DNA of 64,000 bases from Armillaria gallica (Eukaryota; Basidiomycota; Agaricomycetes; Agaricales; Physalacriaceae). The stretch spans positions 7,626,001 to 7,690,000 of the forward strand of contig JBANDB010000002.1 of assembly GCA_037576215.1 (NCBI GenBank), in the 5' to 3' direction. Positions 1 through 11,373 of this stretch are shown one piece after another (the first letter of the stretch is position 1; every line of letters begins with the position of its first letter). The notes under the pieces are model-generated. The model ran no database searches. It was not told the origin of the DNA and was given only the letters and a program-made list of their open reading frames with translations. The position numbers and the translations under genes were made by a program.

Positions 1-788
1 AAGACTTTACCAGACGGGGGGGGGGGGGGCTGAGGAGGGCTAGAAGTGGCATCTGAATTGAAATTCTGGTATTTGGTTGGGGAAGAGGGGACTGCTCAAT
101 CTGGAGTACTGGTTTCAGGTGTAGCATGGGCAAACTTGGAGATGGGTGTCAGCATACCCTCCCGGTCAACCTACCTGTACTGCAATGGCAAACAAGCGGT
201 GAACACATCAGTTTGGCTGGGCGACAAAGGGGCTGGGGTGTTCCTGTGAGAGTAGCCAGAAAGAAAGTTAGTTGTGGGCATCACACTGTGGGGAACAGAT
301 GATGGTGGTCTCAGTAGTTGTTGTTGTCTTGCTGATGATGGTGTACTCTGTAAATGAAATGAGATATATATTGATCAGGTTTTGAAATACTGACCGTCGT
401 CAGACACCTTGCTGAGATTGGCAGTAGCATCTTGAAAAATGCTAGCAGGCATGGCTGTAGACAAGTGGAATTGATTAGCTGATGGAGGGGTCATCTCACT
501 GGGGACCTACTAGATCGTCCTTTGGACGGAGCCAGCAAAGAGTTGCATGTTGAAAAGAGAATTGATGAAGTTGATGACGAGGGTACAGATGAATGTGAGG
601 AGTGAGGGGCTCGACTCATGGTAGTCAGAAGTGATCTGTAGACATATCTAAGCCTCTGACATGCCCTTATATTGTCTAGGAGCAAATATGTTATTCCCAA
701 TTAGCTGGCATCACCCTGTAAGAGTGCATGATGGACACAATTTGTATGGGTTGGAAATTATTTTTTTAAAAAGTCATGCAGCTTACCT
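1..788. other. No gene recognised; short poly-G run
   Basis: I see no convincing coding region here. The only open frames are below about 70 codons and have no recognisable domain. A run of 14 G lies at 16-29 and could be a length-variable homopolymer or a sequencing weak spot. Confidence 0.5.
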
Positions 789-1046
789 TTGGTCCTCCAT
801 CAACCACCAATTTTGAGTGAAACAAAAGGTGAGCAATTCCCTGCCAGAGCACAAAATATAAAACTCACCTTGATCTGCCATAGAATCATGGTAAACCCTG
901 GTGTCTTTAGAGCCATGTGCTTAGCATTTCTCCAAGAGGAACATGAGAATTATGCGAAAGCAGTAGCTGATGGTAACATTGATGAACCTAAACTTCCGTG
1001 GCAACAGCAACACCAACTCAGAATGAGATTGGGTGAGTTAACATAG
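789..1046 (+). pseudogene. 5' fragment of decayed gene L (unrecognised product)
   Basis: An open stretch of 85 codons ends with the motif PWQQQHQLRMRLGEL. A diverged version of this tail recurs on the minus strand near 13745-13815 inside gene R. The fragment runs straight into the ~1.2-kb repeat IR-1, so I read it as coding sequence at the edge of that repeat and possibly the front part of gene L, whose main body starts at 2179. I recognise no domain. Whether the ATG at 789 is a true start cannot be decided because upstream sequence shows no support. Confidence 0.4.
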
Positions 1047-2200
1047 CAATACAGCAATAAAGGCAATTGTGTGTGTGAGTGGTTCAAGGCACCTCTGTGC
1101 AGTAAATCAATTCCTCTATACACAAGTATACACTGTGACTTTAAGTCTGTGAAGTAGTACTGCTTAGTAGTTGAGTACTAGATGCTTTGGCTATAAGCCG
1201 GTAGGGGTCTCTCAAAGTGAGAGGAAACAGAATGGGTATGACGTTAATACCATGAATCCGTATGAGAAAATGTGCTATGAAACTAGAAAACATCGCTAGA
1301 CGGTAATCTGAGCAAGGCAAACGATGGGGGAGGGACTAAACCAACAACAATCGGTCTAGAAGTGAGCAAGTTGATTAGAAAACATGGGGCTGAGTCACGC
1401 ATGGCGAGAGAAAATGTAGAACGATGTACTGAGGGTGTAGTGCGATCAAGAATATGCTGGGGTAAACGGTATATTGCCATAGAACAGTGAATAAACGTAG
1501 TTTACTGGTGTAGACTGTAGTCAAACTGAGATGAACTGTTTTTACACTACATTTTCTAGCTAGTTTTATACTAAAAGTATGAAATTATAAATAGAGTAAA
1601 TATGCGAGGCTTTGTAAGACTGTAAGGCCTTAGCTTAGTAAAATCATAGTCGACATATGGTTTTTGTCCTTTGAAAGTAACAGCAACTTGTCAATGTTGC
1701 CATATTTGGATGGAAACCATATGGTCTTATTGAGCAATGCACAGATCGTTAGGTGCTGTTTAGCTGCAGATTTCTGGGTAATAGTCATCATGCTGAAGAG
1801 TATGCATGGGTCTACATTTTCTCGAGGTCTTGGCAGAGTAACAGCCTTAGTAAACACGGTCTGTAGTTGCCATAGCTGCAATTATCGTAGCTGGGAGGGT
1901 ACTTGTGTCAATCACATCATTTCATTAAGTGTTCAATGGGCATGTCAGCTAGGTGCTTCTGAGTGATGCGACAATTCCATTTTAGGATAATTGTCGATCA
2001 AAGGTGCCTTGCCATGATGGAATACAGAATTATGATGTGTAACAAGATGGGATGGATAGCAAAGTGTGTGAGGAGTAGTTGCTGTAGGGTGAAAGTGGTA
2101 TTGTTATGTGTGCAATCATTGGTTTACTGCAAGACCGTTGAAGGGATGGCAATGTCAAATAGCAGGATAAATCTGTGAATTCTGAGTGTACAGAGCCTAG
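980..2200 (+). repeat. Dispersed repeat IR-1, left copy (inverted relative to 12095-13815)
   Basis: About 1.2 kb of sequence that reappears, reverse-complemented and diverged, at 12095-13815. Shared blocks include the PWQQQHQ-type coding tail at the low end, GCACCTCTGTGCAG near 1090, a TATAAATAG-like box near 1590, the CAGCACCTAACGATC-type block near 1745-1770 (antisense), GCTGGGAGGGTAC near 1897, and a block at the high end encoding ILSVQSLEAH (ILSIQSLEAH in the other copy). The internal part resembles an LTR or other non-coding transposon (TATA-like box, purine tract), but I could not fix TG...CA ends or a target-site duplication. It interrupts gene L. Confidence 0.7.
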
Positions 2201-4341
2201 AGGCTCATCAAAGCAGTCTGTTCAAGGCTCTTCCTGAGGATGAACAACAGGCATGGGAGATCAAGGCCCAGGTGGATTTTGAGGTGGCAGAGAAGGAATA
2301 TCAGAAGAAGTTGAACTCCCCATATTTGTCAGAGCTGGTGGACATGCAGAGGTACATTTCGCATATTTCTTGGATGTGGAACTAATTTCTGATGAGACAC
2401 AGATGTCAGGACCTGTTGCTGGGCATTGTTCAACCCTTCATCAACATGGTGGCAAAAGCCACAGGATGCCCTGTTTTCTTTGTGTTCAGGGGACTGAAAC
2501 TAGGAGATGGGGGAAGATTAAGCATCACCTTGTGAGAGCCAGATTTCTTGCACGCTGATGTTAGAAACTGATGTTTAAGGTGATAGTCTTCATTCTGAGA
2601 CTGGTCAAACTCTGGGCCCCATCATACGAACATTCGCAGACTCAGAAAGGGAGAACTACTGGCGGTACTTTCTCCCAATGTTTGGGACATTCTTAAAAAA
2701 GACTTTTAGTGAGTACCATCTGTGTATACTTCGAAATATCTGGTCTTATGTATAGCAGCCGTCAAAATGTGTCGTGTGCATGCATTGCCTTTGAAGATGC
2801 TGGCACTTGAGGACATTGGAGTGGGAGTGGAGGTTGAGGTTGAGGTGGATGCTGTGGGAAGCACAATGTACAACCAAATGGGCCAGCTTGAGCTGTTCAA
2901 ACAGCCCAAGTCACCAACACTGCTGACAAGGGTAACAGATTCAAAACCGAATGCTCAGCAGCCTGCAGCCAAAGCAAATAATCCAGGAGCCCATGACGTA
3001 GAATGTATGGAAGCTATGCCTCTGCCTCCACCATCTCTGACCTCACTATTGCCACCACCTCTGCCATTATCTCCACAGCTGTCTCCAGCAGCACCCATTC
3101 CTGCTCATGCAAGTTCTGCATGGTCACCTCCACTTTCTCCTCCCATTTCACTCCCACCAACATCACCACAACTGTTGCCAAAAACACCCATACCAGCAAG
3201 GTTGTCACCTGCACAATCTCCTCCCATTTCTCCTGCGGCTTCGCCTCATCTCTCTGCATGCCATGCATCATTGTTGAAGGATGCGTTTCAATGACCTCCA
3301 TCAGTTCAATCATCTGAGAGCTCTCACCAACAGTCACAAGAGCCATCTTGTCAACCTTCCTGTCTGAGTCTGCATTCCCCAACTCAACCCAACAAAGATT
3401 CTGGAGCTGCTACATTGGTATTGGAGCCAGTTTCAGAGGCTGGGCTGAGCAAGAGGGTTTCAAGGCAGAAGAGACATAGTGTGGAGCTGCTCAGTGGACA
3501 GCAGCCAAAGAAGGCACAGCTGAAGGCACTGGCGAAGTCATCAAAAAGCAAAGGGAGTGCTAACCAAAGCAGAATCAAAAGGAAGGTGGCAAGTGATGTT
3601 GCACACAGCACCAAAGAAGGTATGTTTTTCACTGTTGATCCTGGGAAGGCTACTAACATCATAATTTTGTCAGGGAAAAGACATGTACAGGTAGATAATC
3701 CCTGAACAACATCAACCTCGACTTCGACAAGCAATTGCATGATGCCTCCAACATGTGAAACTACACCTCTGACAATTGAGTTGCCCCCTGGTGTGCCGAT
3801 GTGGGCTGCAGAATCTGTCATGCTCTTCAAATGTGAGGACATACCGTATGAATTCCAGAAGTTGGTTGTCCTTTGGATTAAGTTTGAGACCCCTGAGGAC
3901 TGGGTTCCTGCAGGAAAATTCAGTGCCACCCACTGTCCTCAGGCAGTCTATGATTGGATTTCCTGTGTGCATTCTTCAACCTTCCAATTACAGGCTGTGA
4001 AGAAAGGTGTTGACCCTGTCAAAGACTTCCAAACAAAATATTGGGCTTGGTGGTTGCTCATTCAGCCCAACTTTCATTTGCATGATGATGAAGATGACGT
4101 TCTGGTGTGAGATGAGAATGGACATGTGGATAGGATTACTGACAGTGACTGGGAGGTGATGAGAAAGTCAGGTTTGAATGGGTGGGTGAGCATTGTGGCG
4201 ACACTTTGCTTTTGGTACTGAAAGATGGGCATGGATGGTTATCGAGACAAAGCGGCAGCAAAACAAGCATGGGAAGACTGGCTATCAGCAGTGGAGGATG
4301 CATACTTTGTGCTCACCAAAGCTATGGACTGTAGTACTTAG
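2179..4341 (+). pseudogene. Decayed multi-exon gene L, Agaricomycete multicopy family (unrecognised function)
   Basis: Most of this gene reads in one frame. After the repeat comes ILSVQSLEAH...LPEDEQQAWEIKAQ, an intron near 2351-2401, then LLLGIVQPFINMVAK and FFVFRGLKLGDGGR. An intron with a phase problem follows, then NYWRYFLPMFGTF and a proline-rich linker (about 2990-3280). A lysine-rich stretch (3430-3600) leads to the C-terminal part with WAWWLLIQPNF, SDWEVMRKSGLNGW and WEDWLSAVEDAYF. From memory, the W-W-QP ... DW-x(6)-NG pattern belongs to a large family of uncharacterised Agaricomycete genes often found with transposons; no biochemical role is known to me. Six in-frame stops (2533, 2569, 3292, 3703, 4108, 4219) are all TGA, so the gene is dead unless they are read through. 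The natural stop is TAG at 4339-4341. Confidence 0.65.
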
Positions 4342-5249
4342 GACTAGACTTGGTTAATTTGTACATATGCCGGTGAAATTGAAGTTATCTGATTGTTCTT
4401 CGAATGTCATAGAGCATGAGTCAACTATGGATCAGCATTTCCTCGGTAAGGAGGGGTGTATCATTATCTATGGCTTGTTCTGAAAACAGCTCACTTCCAC
4501 CCATTCCGCATCCTCAGAATTCAAACCAAGTCAAACCCGAGTTGAGCATCAAAAGCACTATGGATGGCCCTGCTGTCTGTGACCCCCTGTTTTGGTAAGT
4601 ATACAGTTATCTCTGTTGATAGCATTGAGCTGATCTTCGATGGCAGTGAGTTGTTGATTTGGGCAGCTACAATGAAAGAGAGGTGGATCCAGCATTGCCA
4701 GAACTGGAGATCAATGCTATTTCTCATCTCGGTCCATACGGTGATGCAGACATCTGTTGATGTCATGGGTGAGGATTACAATATGATGGAGAGTGTATGA
4801 ATAGTGGAGGTGCAAGACATTGTGGCAAGTCTGCCAAAGGGGAAGTTAGTGTCGAAATAGACTTGGTTCTGATGAGATGGAGTTCAGGTGAGTTATGCAA
4901 TTCATCCTAGTTCTATTGATCTGATTCCAGGCAACATTTAAGCACCAGATAATCCATATTGCACAGTTTACTGGAGTAAGGGGGATATTTACACATGTAG
5001 TACAATCTCAATGACATCTTGGTATTTGTCACCTCGGATCAAACTTTATCATGGAAGTATGGCTTTGAACATTTACATATGTTGATGATGTACTACTGCC
5101 AAAACAAATCCTTTTCTTACTGTCAAAAATGAGCTTGATTTTTGAGTGTTATCTCTCAGTTTCTAGTGTCACAAAAGGTACCAGGTCAGTTCTGGTTCCA
5201 AAAGGTGTGCGATAGGGTAGGTAATGGTGCTGCCGCATGCTACAAAATG
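4342..5249. other. No gene recognised
   Basis: Short open frames exist (for example 4564-4800) but none carries a motif, exon structure or similarity to other parts of the window. I see no transposon ends here. Confidence 0.5.
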
Positions 5250-6010
5250 AACAGGAGGCGTGCTCTATAAAACGGCCCAAAAAATCCCAGATTTTGATCA
5301 GGGCTGCCAAAAAATATGGATATTTCAAATATCCACTCTCAACATGAAGCAGTAGGGGTGCAAGAAGGTACATAGGAGTATTGAGAGGGTAGTACAAAAG
5401 AATAGGAGGCATACCCACAAAAACAGCCACGAAAAATGCAGATTTGACCAGTACACCGGAAAAATTGTGAAAATTTCAAATTCCTGCCCCCAACAGCAAG
5501 CAGGAGCAGCGCAAAAAATAGCAGCATAGAGACTGACATTAGGAAAAGTGCATTAAAAAAGAATGGGACGCATATCTGCAAAATGGCCTCAAAAAATGCA
5601 GATTTGACCAGTACACCAGAAAAATTGTGAAAATTTCAAATTCCTGCCCCCAACAGCAAGTGGGAGTGGCACAAAAATAGCAGCATAGAGACTGACATTA
5701 GGGAAAGTGCATTAAAAAAAGAATGGGAGGCATACCCACAAAAATGGCCCCAAAAAACCCAAATTTGTGCTGGGGACCGAAAAAATATGAGAATTGCCAA
5801 TTCCTGCCCCCAACAGCAAGCGGGGAGTGAGGCAAAAGGAATGTTTCACCTGCCAGAAGGCAAATGAAAGTGGTGCCTGAAAGTCCGGACCCAAAATATA
5901 GCTATTTGCCAATCTGTCCAAAAATGGAAAATCCCACTGACAGCGAGCAGGACCTGGTGGCATTCTGGCGCAAGCAAGGCTGTATAGCGATGAGCAGGAG
6001 GGAGGGCTGT
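5250..6010. repeat. Tandem repeat array, unit about 160 bp, 4-5 copies
   Basis: A unit containing GATTTGACCAGTACACC, AAATTTCAAATTCCTGCCCCC and AACAGCAAG recurs head to tail. The phase point GATTT(G/T) is at 5290 (diverged), 5441, 5601 and, as AATTTGTGC, at 5761, giving spacings of 151, 160 and 160 bp. A fifth weak copy follows near 5887-5960. The two middle copies are almost identical and the outer ones diverged, the usual pattern for a minisatellite spread by unequal exchange. The unit has no conserved open frame. Confidence 0.85.
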
Positions 6011-6069
6011 AATGCCCTGTCATGGTTCTCAGGGCCTGTAACATAGTATAATTGCCATTTTGAGGTCAC

Positions 6070-6116
6070 CTGTCAATTAACAGTCTGGATATATCACAGA
6101 ATCTGTTAATTGACAG
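6070..6116. repeat. Perfect 14-bp inverted repeat (hairpin) at the left edge of the gypsy remnant
   Basis: CTGTCAATTAACAG at 6070-6083 is matched by its exact reverse complement at 6103-6116, with a 19-nt spacer. The spacer and right flank also carry GATATATCA twice. It lies just before the first readable reverse-transcriptase sequence and may mark a deletion or insertion border. Confidence 0.8.
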
Positions 6117-6132
6117 TTTTTGATATATCAGA

Positions 6133-6990
6133 GAGGCTGCTATAGGTGGTAACCTACATTCTCCAAGAGGAGGTCTGCATGTAACTATACCATATGTCAA
6201 CGATGTCCCAGTCCACAGGCCAAAGACCTGCTATAAGACAAAAGATGGGGGTTATGAGACCATCCCTGTGAATGATAGCATATGAAGATTCATATGGGAG
6301 CATTTCCAGAATGTGAATAGAGTTGTGCAGCATATGAAATATGCAGGAGGCACATTCTCGGGACACAAGGCAGTGCTGTGCATGTCAGAAATCATGGTAG
6401 TCAGTCATAAATGCACCTATGATGGGAGGAAACCAGAAACTGACAGGGTAGGCATCATCACAAGGTGGGGGCCTTACCAAGACTTAGGCAATGTCTGCTC
6501 ATTTCTAGGCACTGTTGGAGTGCATCACATATTCATAAGAGACTATGTGAAGAGGTCAGAACCATTGACCAAGCTCACATGGCTTAAGGAACCTTTCACT
6601 TTTGAGAAAGATCAGGAGGAAGTGATGCAGAGACTGGAAGATGCACTGCAGGACTGCCCCTTGCTAATGCTGCTGGATTACGAGATAGACTCACCCATAA
6701 TATTAGGTGTGGATACCTCATACAGAGCTATAGGATTTTACATCTGCCAGCTCAATCCAGATAACCCTAAAAGAAGAAGATATGTGAGGTTTGGGTTGAT
6801 TGTGCTGAACAAGTGTGAAGCTCGCTTCTCGCAGCCAAAAAGAGAACTGTATGGGTTATTTCATGCATTACATGCTTGCAGACATTGGTTATTCGGTGTC
6901 AGGAAACTGGTAGTGGAAACAGATGTGAAATATATTGCAGGAATGCTTAGGAACCCCAATGAGGTTCCCAACACCATGATAAATAGATAG
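6133..6990 (+). pseudogene. Gypsy reverse transcriptase C-terminus and RNase H
   Basis: Reverse transcriptase would copy element RNA to DNA and RNase H would remove the RNA strand. The start reads VTIPYVNDVPV, where the family has a [YF]xDD catalytic box; here the second Asp is Asn (YVND). The thumb region (VQHMKYAGGTFSGHK) and connection follow. RNase H of the RT-linked type is seen as LGVDTSYRAIGFYICQ (first Asp), KRELYGLFHALHACRHW (Glu) and VVETDVKYI (second Asp). TGA at 6283 replaces an expected Arg (SI*RF) and TAG at 6988 replaces a Trp-like position (NR*IKS). Upstream RT fingers and palm are absent. Confidence 0.85.
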
Positions 6991-7005
6991 ATCAAATCGA
7001 TCCTA

Positions 7006-8649
7006 ATGTTTCATTTCACCTTAGTACACATTCCTGGCAAGTGGCATGCACCAGACAGTCTCTCATGGCGAGACTTCCAACCTGGGGATGAGGAATATTT
7101 GAACCCAGAGGAAGAGTACAAGCCAGTCAACGAGGAATTAGAAATAATCAATGAGACAGAAGAGGAAGTCCTGGATATAGCAGACTTCAAGGAAAGAATA
7201 GATACGCATTACAGCTACATGACCATAGCCCGAGTGATACATGATTTCCATGAGGAAAAGGTTATAAAGAGCGTGTCAGACACTGCTGACGTTCTCACAA
7301 TTAAATATAACAAGAGGGTGTTCCTACCAGAAGAAGCAGAATTCACAGAGTCAGCAGACTACCCTGAAGAACGATGAAGTGGATATGTGAAGATGTTGGA
7401 TTGCGAGCTCACTAAGGTCATACAATGGCAGGCAAACCCTACCGAGTGTCTACATGGCTTTACTGATAACCAGTATCAAAACTTCATTCGCTATGTGAAG
7501 AATTTTGTAGTGGACAAAGGGAAATTGTATCGACAGGATATGGAATTGGAATACAAACTAGTAATCTATCTGGAGTGTCGCATATATATTATGAAAATGG
7601 CACATGACCAGCTAGGTCACCACAGTATATATGCTACCAAGATGCTAGTTAAGGAGAGATTCTGGTGGCCAGAAATGGAGAGAGACATTGCGTGGTATGT
7701 CGGTACTTGCCATATATGCCAAGAACACCAGAAGACAGTGATAAAAGCACTGCCAATGGTATCATTCACACCCTTGGTCTTTCAAGTACTGCATGCAGAC
7801 ACCATGCACATGCCTAAGGCTTCAAATGGGCACAAATATATTGTACATGGCTGGTGCATGCTCACTAGTTGGATAGAAGGCAGAACATTGGCAAATGAGA
7901 TGGCTCAAGCAATCAGAGAATGGTTGTTCGAAGATATCATATGGAGATGGGGATATTTATCCCTCATAGTTATGGATAATGGGAAGCCCTTCAGGGCAGC
8001 TCTCAGATACCTAGAGAAGAAGTACAGGATTAGAGGCATATTAATATCACCTTATAATTCTCAAGCTAATGGAAGGATCAAGCGACCACATTGAGTTGTC
8101 TGGCAGGTGCTCTATAAGGTGTGTAGTGGGATAGAAAATCAGTGGCATCACTACTTCATCCTCATAATGTGGGCTGACCAAATTACCATACAAAAAAGGA
8201 TGAGATGTTCCCCATTCTTTGCAGTAACAGGAGCACACCCAGTCCTGCCATTAGATGTACTAGAAGCTATTTGGCTAGTGGAGTACCCCAGAAGAATAAT
8301 TGAAGATTGGGAGCTCCACGGGCTAAGGGCAATAGCGCTGCAGAAACATGCAGACAAAGTCGAAGAGATGTGCCAGAATATGGATGTGACAAAGAGAGAG
8401 AGGACATTACAGTATGCTAAGATGAATGCTAACAAGATCAAGGAGTTCAAGTTTAAATGCGGCAATCTGGTCTTGCTACGAAACAGTCAGATTGAAAGCT
8501 CATTAAACACAAAAATGAAACCACGATACTTGGGACCCCTGGTTGTCATACATTGCACCAAGGTTGGCAACTACATATTAGCCAAAATAGATGGAGCTAT
8601 AATTTGTTCTAAGATAGCTGCTTTTAGGGTAGTACCATATTTAGCCTGA
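7006..8649 (+). pseudogene. Gypsy tether region and integrase
   Basis: After the RNase H the protein continues with HIPGKWHAPDSLS and an acidic linker. The integrase begins with an HHCC zinc-binding motif (H at HDQLGHH, then CHICQ near 7708-7722). The catalytic core has LHADTMHM (first Asp) and VMDNGKPF (second Asp). The position of the catalytic Glu reads NGRIKRPH where NGxxERxH is expected, so Glu appears to be Lys. TGA at 8092 follows RPH where Trp is expected. The C-terminal part, with KCGNLVLLRN and MKPRYLGPLVV, matches the usual GPY-type module. The enzyme would have joined element DNA to the genome but is inactive by these changes. Confidence 0.85.
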
Positions 8650-8679
8650 AAATCCATATATTTAGAAGGGAGGGTACTT

Positions 8680-8823
8680 GAACTCATGGATATGTCCTAT
8701 GCGGAGTTACAGAAACTTATGGACTCACCAGAGCTGAAAGATAAAGTACCAGATAACTTTACAGAGGACTATCCAGAGACAGAAAACCTTAAAGTGTCAA
8801 AAGACATTAACTTAGACAATTAA
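8680..8823 (+). other. Short open frame after the gypsy integrase
   Basis: Directly after the purine tract, a 47-codon open frame (MDMSYAELQKLMDSPELKD and an acidic tail) runs to TAA at 8821-8823. It is out of frame with pol. It looks like coding sequence but I cannot assign it; it may be a scrap of another element ORF joined to the gypsy end. Confidence 0.4.
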
Positions 8824-9307
8824 ACTTAGAGAGCTCACATCAAAGAAAAACCAAGACACCCAGCAGGTGGTGTGATATTACTTGTAAAGACAGTATGAAG
8901 CCATTACTAATTAATGGTGGAGAGAGAAAACTAGCTAAAAAGTATGAGCTAGATACTACTGGATGATGAGATAGGCCCTGGAGACTCCCAGAATGCTACT
9001 TCTAAAGTAAGCTAACAAGGAATGACAGTAAGGGAGTAGATATTTAACATCAGTAGCAGATAACTGAAAAGAGATGGAGTGGGACAAGGAAACTGAGTTA
9101 CCATTACCATTACCAACAAGAGAACCAGAAATATTGATGATGAGGGGCTGGGGCCTAGAAACATGAAGGCTTCAGGATAATCAGGGTTGGAACAGAAGCC
9201 TCGCATCTGGGATCTGCAGAAGCAGTGCTATCAGGTGAGCCAGCTTCTGGACTGGAAGCAGATAAAGCCCCTTGGATTCTAGAGAGCTCACCGAGAAGGA
9301 ATGTCTG
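8824..9307. other. No gene recognised
   Basis: AT-rich spacer between the gypsy remnant and the minus-strand gene cluster. No open frame with support was seen. Confidence 0.5.
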
Positions 9308-9634
9308 CTATCTCTCTGCAGCAAAAATGGTGTGATGAAGCACAACGAGGTCACCTAGGATGGCACTCTTGAGCTTGGCCAAGTATTCAGGCAACTCAAT
9401 GCAAAGACTGTCCAAGGATGCCCCTTGTGGAGATAAGCGAAGTGCCTCGCTAAGGGCAGCATTTCCACTTTCTCCAGAAACTGAGAAGGGAGAGTGAGAA
9501 AGAAAGAAACAAAAGAGAAAGAAAGGAAGGCTCACCAGTGCTGACCAGACCAAGAACTGAGGCTGACCATCAATCAGATCCACCATGAGAACAAGTAGCA
9601 TAGAACTCACAGGCTGAATAATATGGGAAGACAT
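9308..9634 (-). CDS. Possible small gene or extra exons downstream of the zinc-knuckle gene (unrecognised)
   Basis: A minus-strand frame starts MSSHIIQPVSSM, about 70 bp downstream of the stop of the zinc-knuckle gene. It contains a clear intron-like segment (donor GTGAGCCTT, pyrimidine-rich tract, CAG) and then SGESGNAALSEALRLSPQG and LPEYLAKLKSAILGDL. The splice that keeps the long second frame is not phase-perfect, so the gene model is uncertain. No domain was recognised. Confidence 0.3.
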   Translation of the reverse strand: MSSHIIQPVSSMLLVLMVDLIDGQPQFLVWSALVSLPFFLFCFFLSHSPFSVSGESGNAALSEALRLSPQGASLDSLCIELPEYLAKLKSAILGDLVVLHHTIFAAER

Positions 9635-9707
9635 GATGAGACTGCTTCAAGTCACAGTCTGAATCCTTGTGGTAGCACCTGGAAGAAGAAGCCTAGGAAG
9701 CTTGCAG

Positions 9708-10609
9708 TCAGCGCATTGAGTTAGCGATGGTGCAATCCAGGAGAGAATGGTCATTCCCTCCACAATGGAAACAAGCAGAGGGCTCGTCCTGAAAGCAAGA
9801 AGCTTTTAGTGTGGGGGATATCTTGAAGAAAGTCAAGATATCTCACCTTGGAAGACTCTTTGTGCTTCTTGCCAATGATAGCATCATCAGATTTGCCTTT
9901 GGAAGGCTTTGCAACCTTAGGAGGAGCAGGTTTGGAGTTGTTGTTGTCGACAGACATCTTGAGGATACTGTCAGTTAGTGCGTGGAACAGAGACATTTGA
10001 GGAATCTAAAAAGAGAGTGTACTTTAACAGATTTGGACTCAGAATCAGAATGGTCAGCTACTTTGTCAGGCTCCCCATCTGCAGATTTGGAACCAGAATC
10101 TACAATGGCAGGAGACCTCTTGAGAGCGCAGGCTTTGCCTTTGCTATGAGTAACCGGAGTCTAGAAGAGACCAAATAAGTACGAGGAAGAAAAATAAAAG
10201 AAAGAGAAATACATTGTGGCGAGGACCAGTAGGAGCAGAAGCAGGAGAACCCAACTCGATGACATGCTGTTCAGACTGGACCCAGCCAGTGATGGTCTTC
10301 AAGACCTTGTGGATAGGCTGCTTCGAGGCATTGGTGCGAAACTTCTTCTTGACAGTGCTGTGAGCCTTGAAGATGATCTCCTTGAGCTCCTTGTCCTTGA
10401 TGAGTTTGTCCTTGTGAGCCTCAAGATACTTCTGCAAAAACAAAGTTAGTATCATGACGAAAAGTAGCAAGCTCACCAAAAAGGCATACCGTATACTTGT
10501 GGAGCTGAACCATGTTATCAGATGCAGTAGTGCTGAGGTTCTGGCAAAGCTGCATAATAACGGCCTTGACAGCGACAAAGGGCATAATGGGAGCAGCAGA
10601 GGAAGACAT
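9708..10609 (-). CDS. Intron-containing CCHC zinc-knuckle protein (gag-like), apparently intact
   Basis: Five exons join in phase without a stop: 10609-10490, 10431-10213, 10160-10023, 9957-9847 and 9788-9708 (stop TGA at 9710-9708), giving 222 codons. The start MSSSAAPIMPF is the first ATG of an open exon. The N-terminal half is helical and lysine-rich (KYLEAHKDKLIKDKELKEI). The middle is a Ser/Lys-rich linker. The C-terminus carries a textbook CCHC knuckle, CFHCGGNDHSLLDC (C-x2-C-x4-H-x4-C), the motif by which retroviral-type Gag and some RNA-binding proteins hold single-stranded nucleic acid. It lies between a gypsy remnant and decayed gene R, so it may be a domesticated or intron-bearing gag relative. 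The exact role is unknown. Confidence 0.7.
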
Positions 10610-11373
10610 CTTTGGAAAGTAGTTTTGGCAAAAAGTGAGCTAGAATGTGAGTACAATCAAGATACTGAGTAGTGGATGGAACATACCAGCGAGCACACTC
10701 AGCTTTTATACCAGAAGTGCAGCAGCTATAGCGAAATAGATATATTGAACCAAAAACATTCATATCTTAAAAGAAAATAAAGTTCTGACAAGTACGTGCC
10801 CTTGGATTTTGAAAATAGAAATGGATGTGACTAAGTCAGAAATTAATTTGAAATTTGAGAATTTTTAGTGATGGGTGATGTTGATGACTGGGGACAGTCA
10901 ATTCTTTTAGTGTGGGGAATATAGTAGGTATATGCAAGTATACCTTCATACCTTTTAACATTTAAAGTGGAAAATTAGGAAATAAATTTTCGATTCTATG
11001 AATACCACACAGAGGAGACTGATCAGACCAACTCAGGGATGCTTAGCGATGACAGCAACCTAGAGAAAAATGACACCTGATGCTGAAAAACAAGAATAAA
11101 AATGAGACAAGTGGCAGACAGACTGGTATGGAACAAAGGAAAAGCCTGCTAGGACCCCACAGACTAAATACAAGAAAAACTGGCAACGGATACCAGAGAA
11201 GAAGGCAAATTGAGGAGGGAGCTCATATCAGAAAGGGGATAGCATGTGGCTGATGCGGATTAGGGTCTTGGAGTTTGACAACAAGACCCTAGATCTGATA
11301 ACTGTAGCAGACTTAGACATGATCACACTGAGAGAGAGCAAGAAAATGGTTGATATTTAGAGAGGGCCCATAA
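10610..11373. other. No clear gene; upstream region of the zinc-knuckle gene
   Basis: This AT-rich stretch includes the promoter side of the minus-strand zinc-knuckle gene. A short minus-strand scrap (MSKSATVIRSRVLLS, about 11320-11240) is the only coding-like piece and I cannot assign it. Confidence 0.4.

Larger units (their letters stand above)
6133..8823 (+). mobile_element. Ty3/gypsy retrotransposon remnant (3' half of pol, dead)
   Basis: The pol readthrough stays in one frame from the C-terminal half of reverse transcriptase to the end of integrase, with no frameshift, interrupted only by stops at 6283 (TGA), 6988 (TAG), 7375 (TGA) and 8092 (TGA). Gag, protease and the first half of the RT are missing, and I see no flanking LTR pair. 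A purine-rich tract (AGAAGGGAGGG, about 8663-8674) follows the integrase and resembles a polypurine tract. Two catalytic motifs are altered (see the pol entries), so it could not move by itself. Confidence 0.85.

Noticed and set aside
3003..3972. Long antisense frames at 3014-3382 and 3384-3929
   Set aside because: They are shadows of the proline-rich and lysine-rich sense exons of gene L. The sense strand has recognisable family motifs and consistent frame.
5250..6010. The 160-bp direct repeats as a CRISPR-like array
   Set aside because: The units are long, contiguous and lack unique spacers of even length. The organism is eukaryotic and no cas gene is present.
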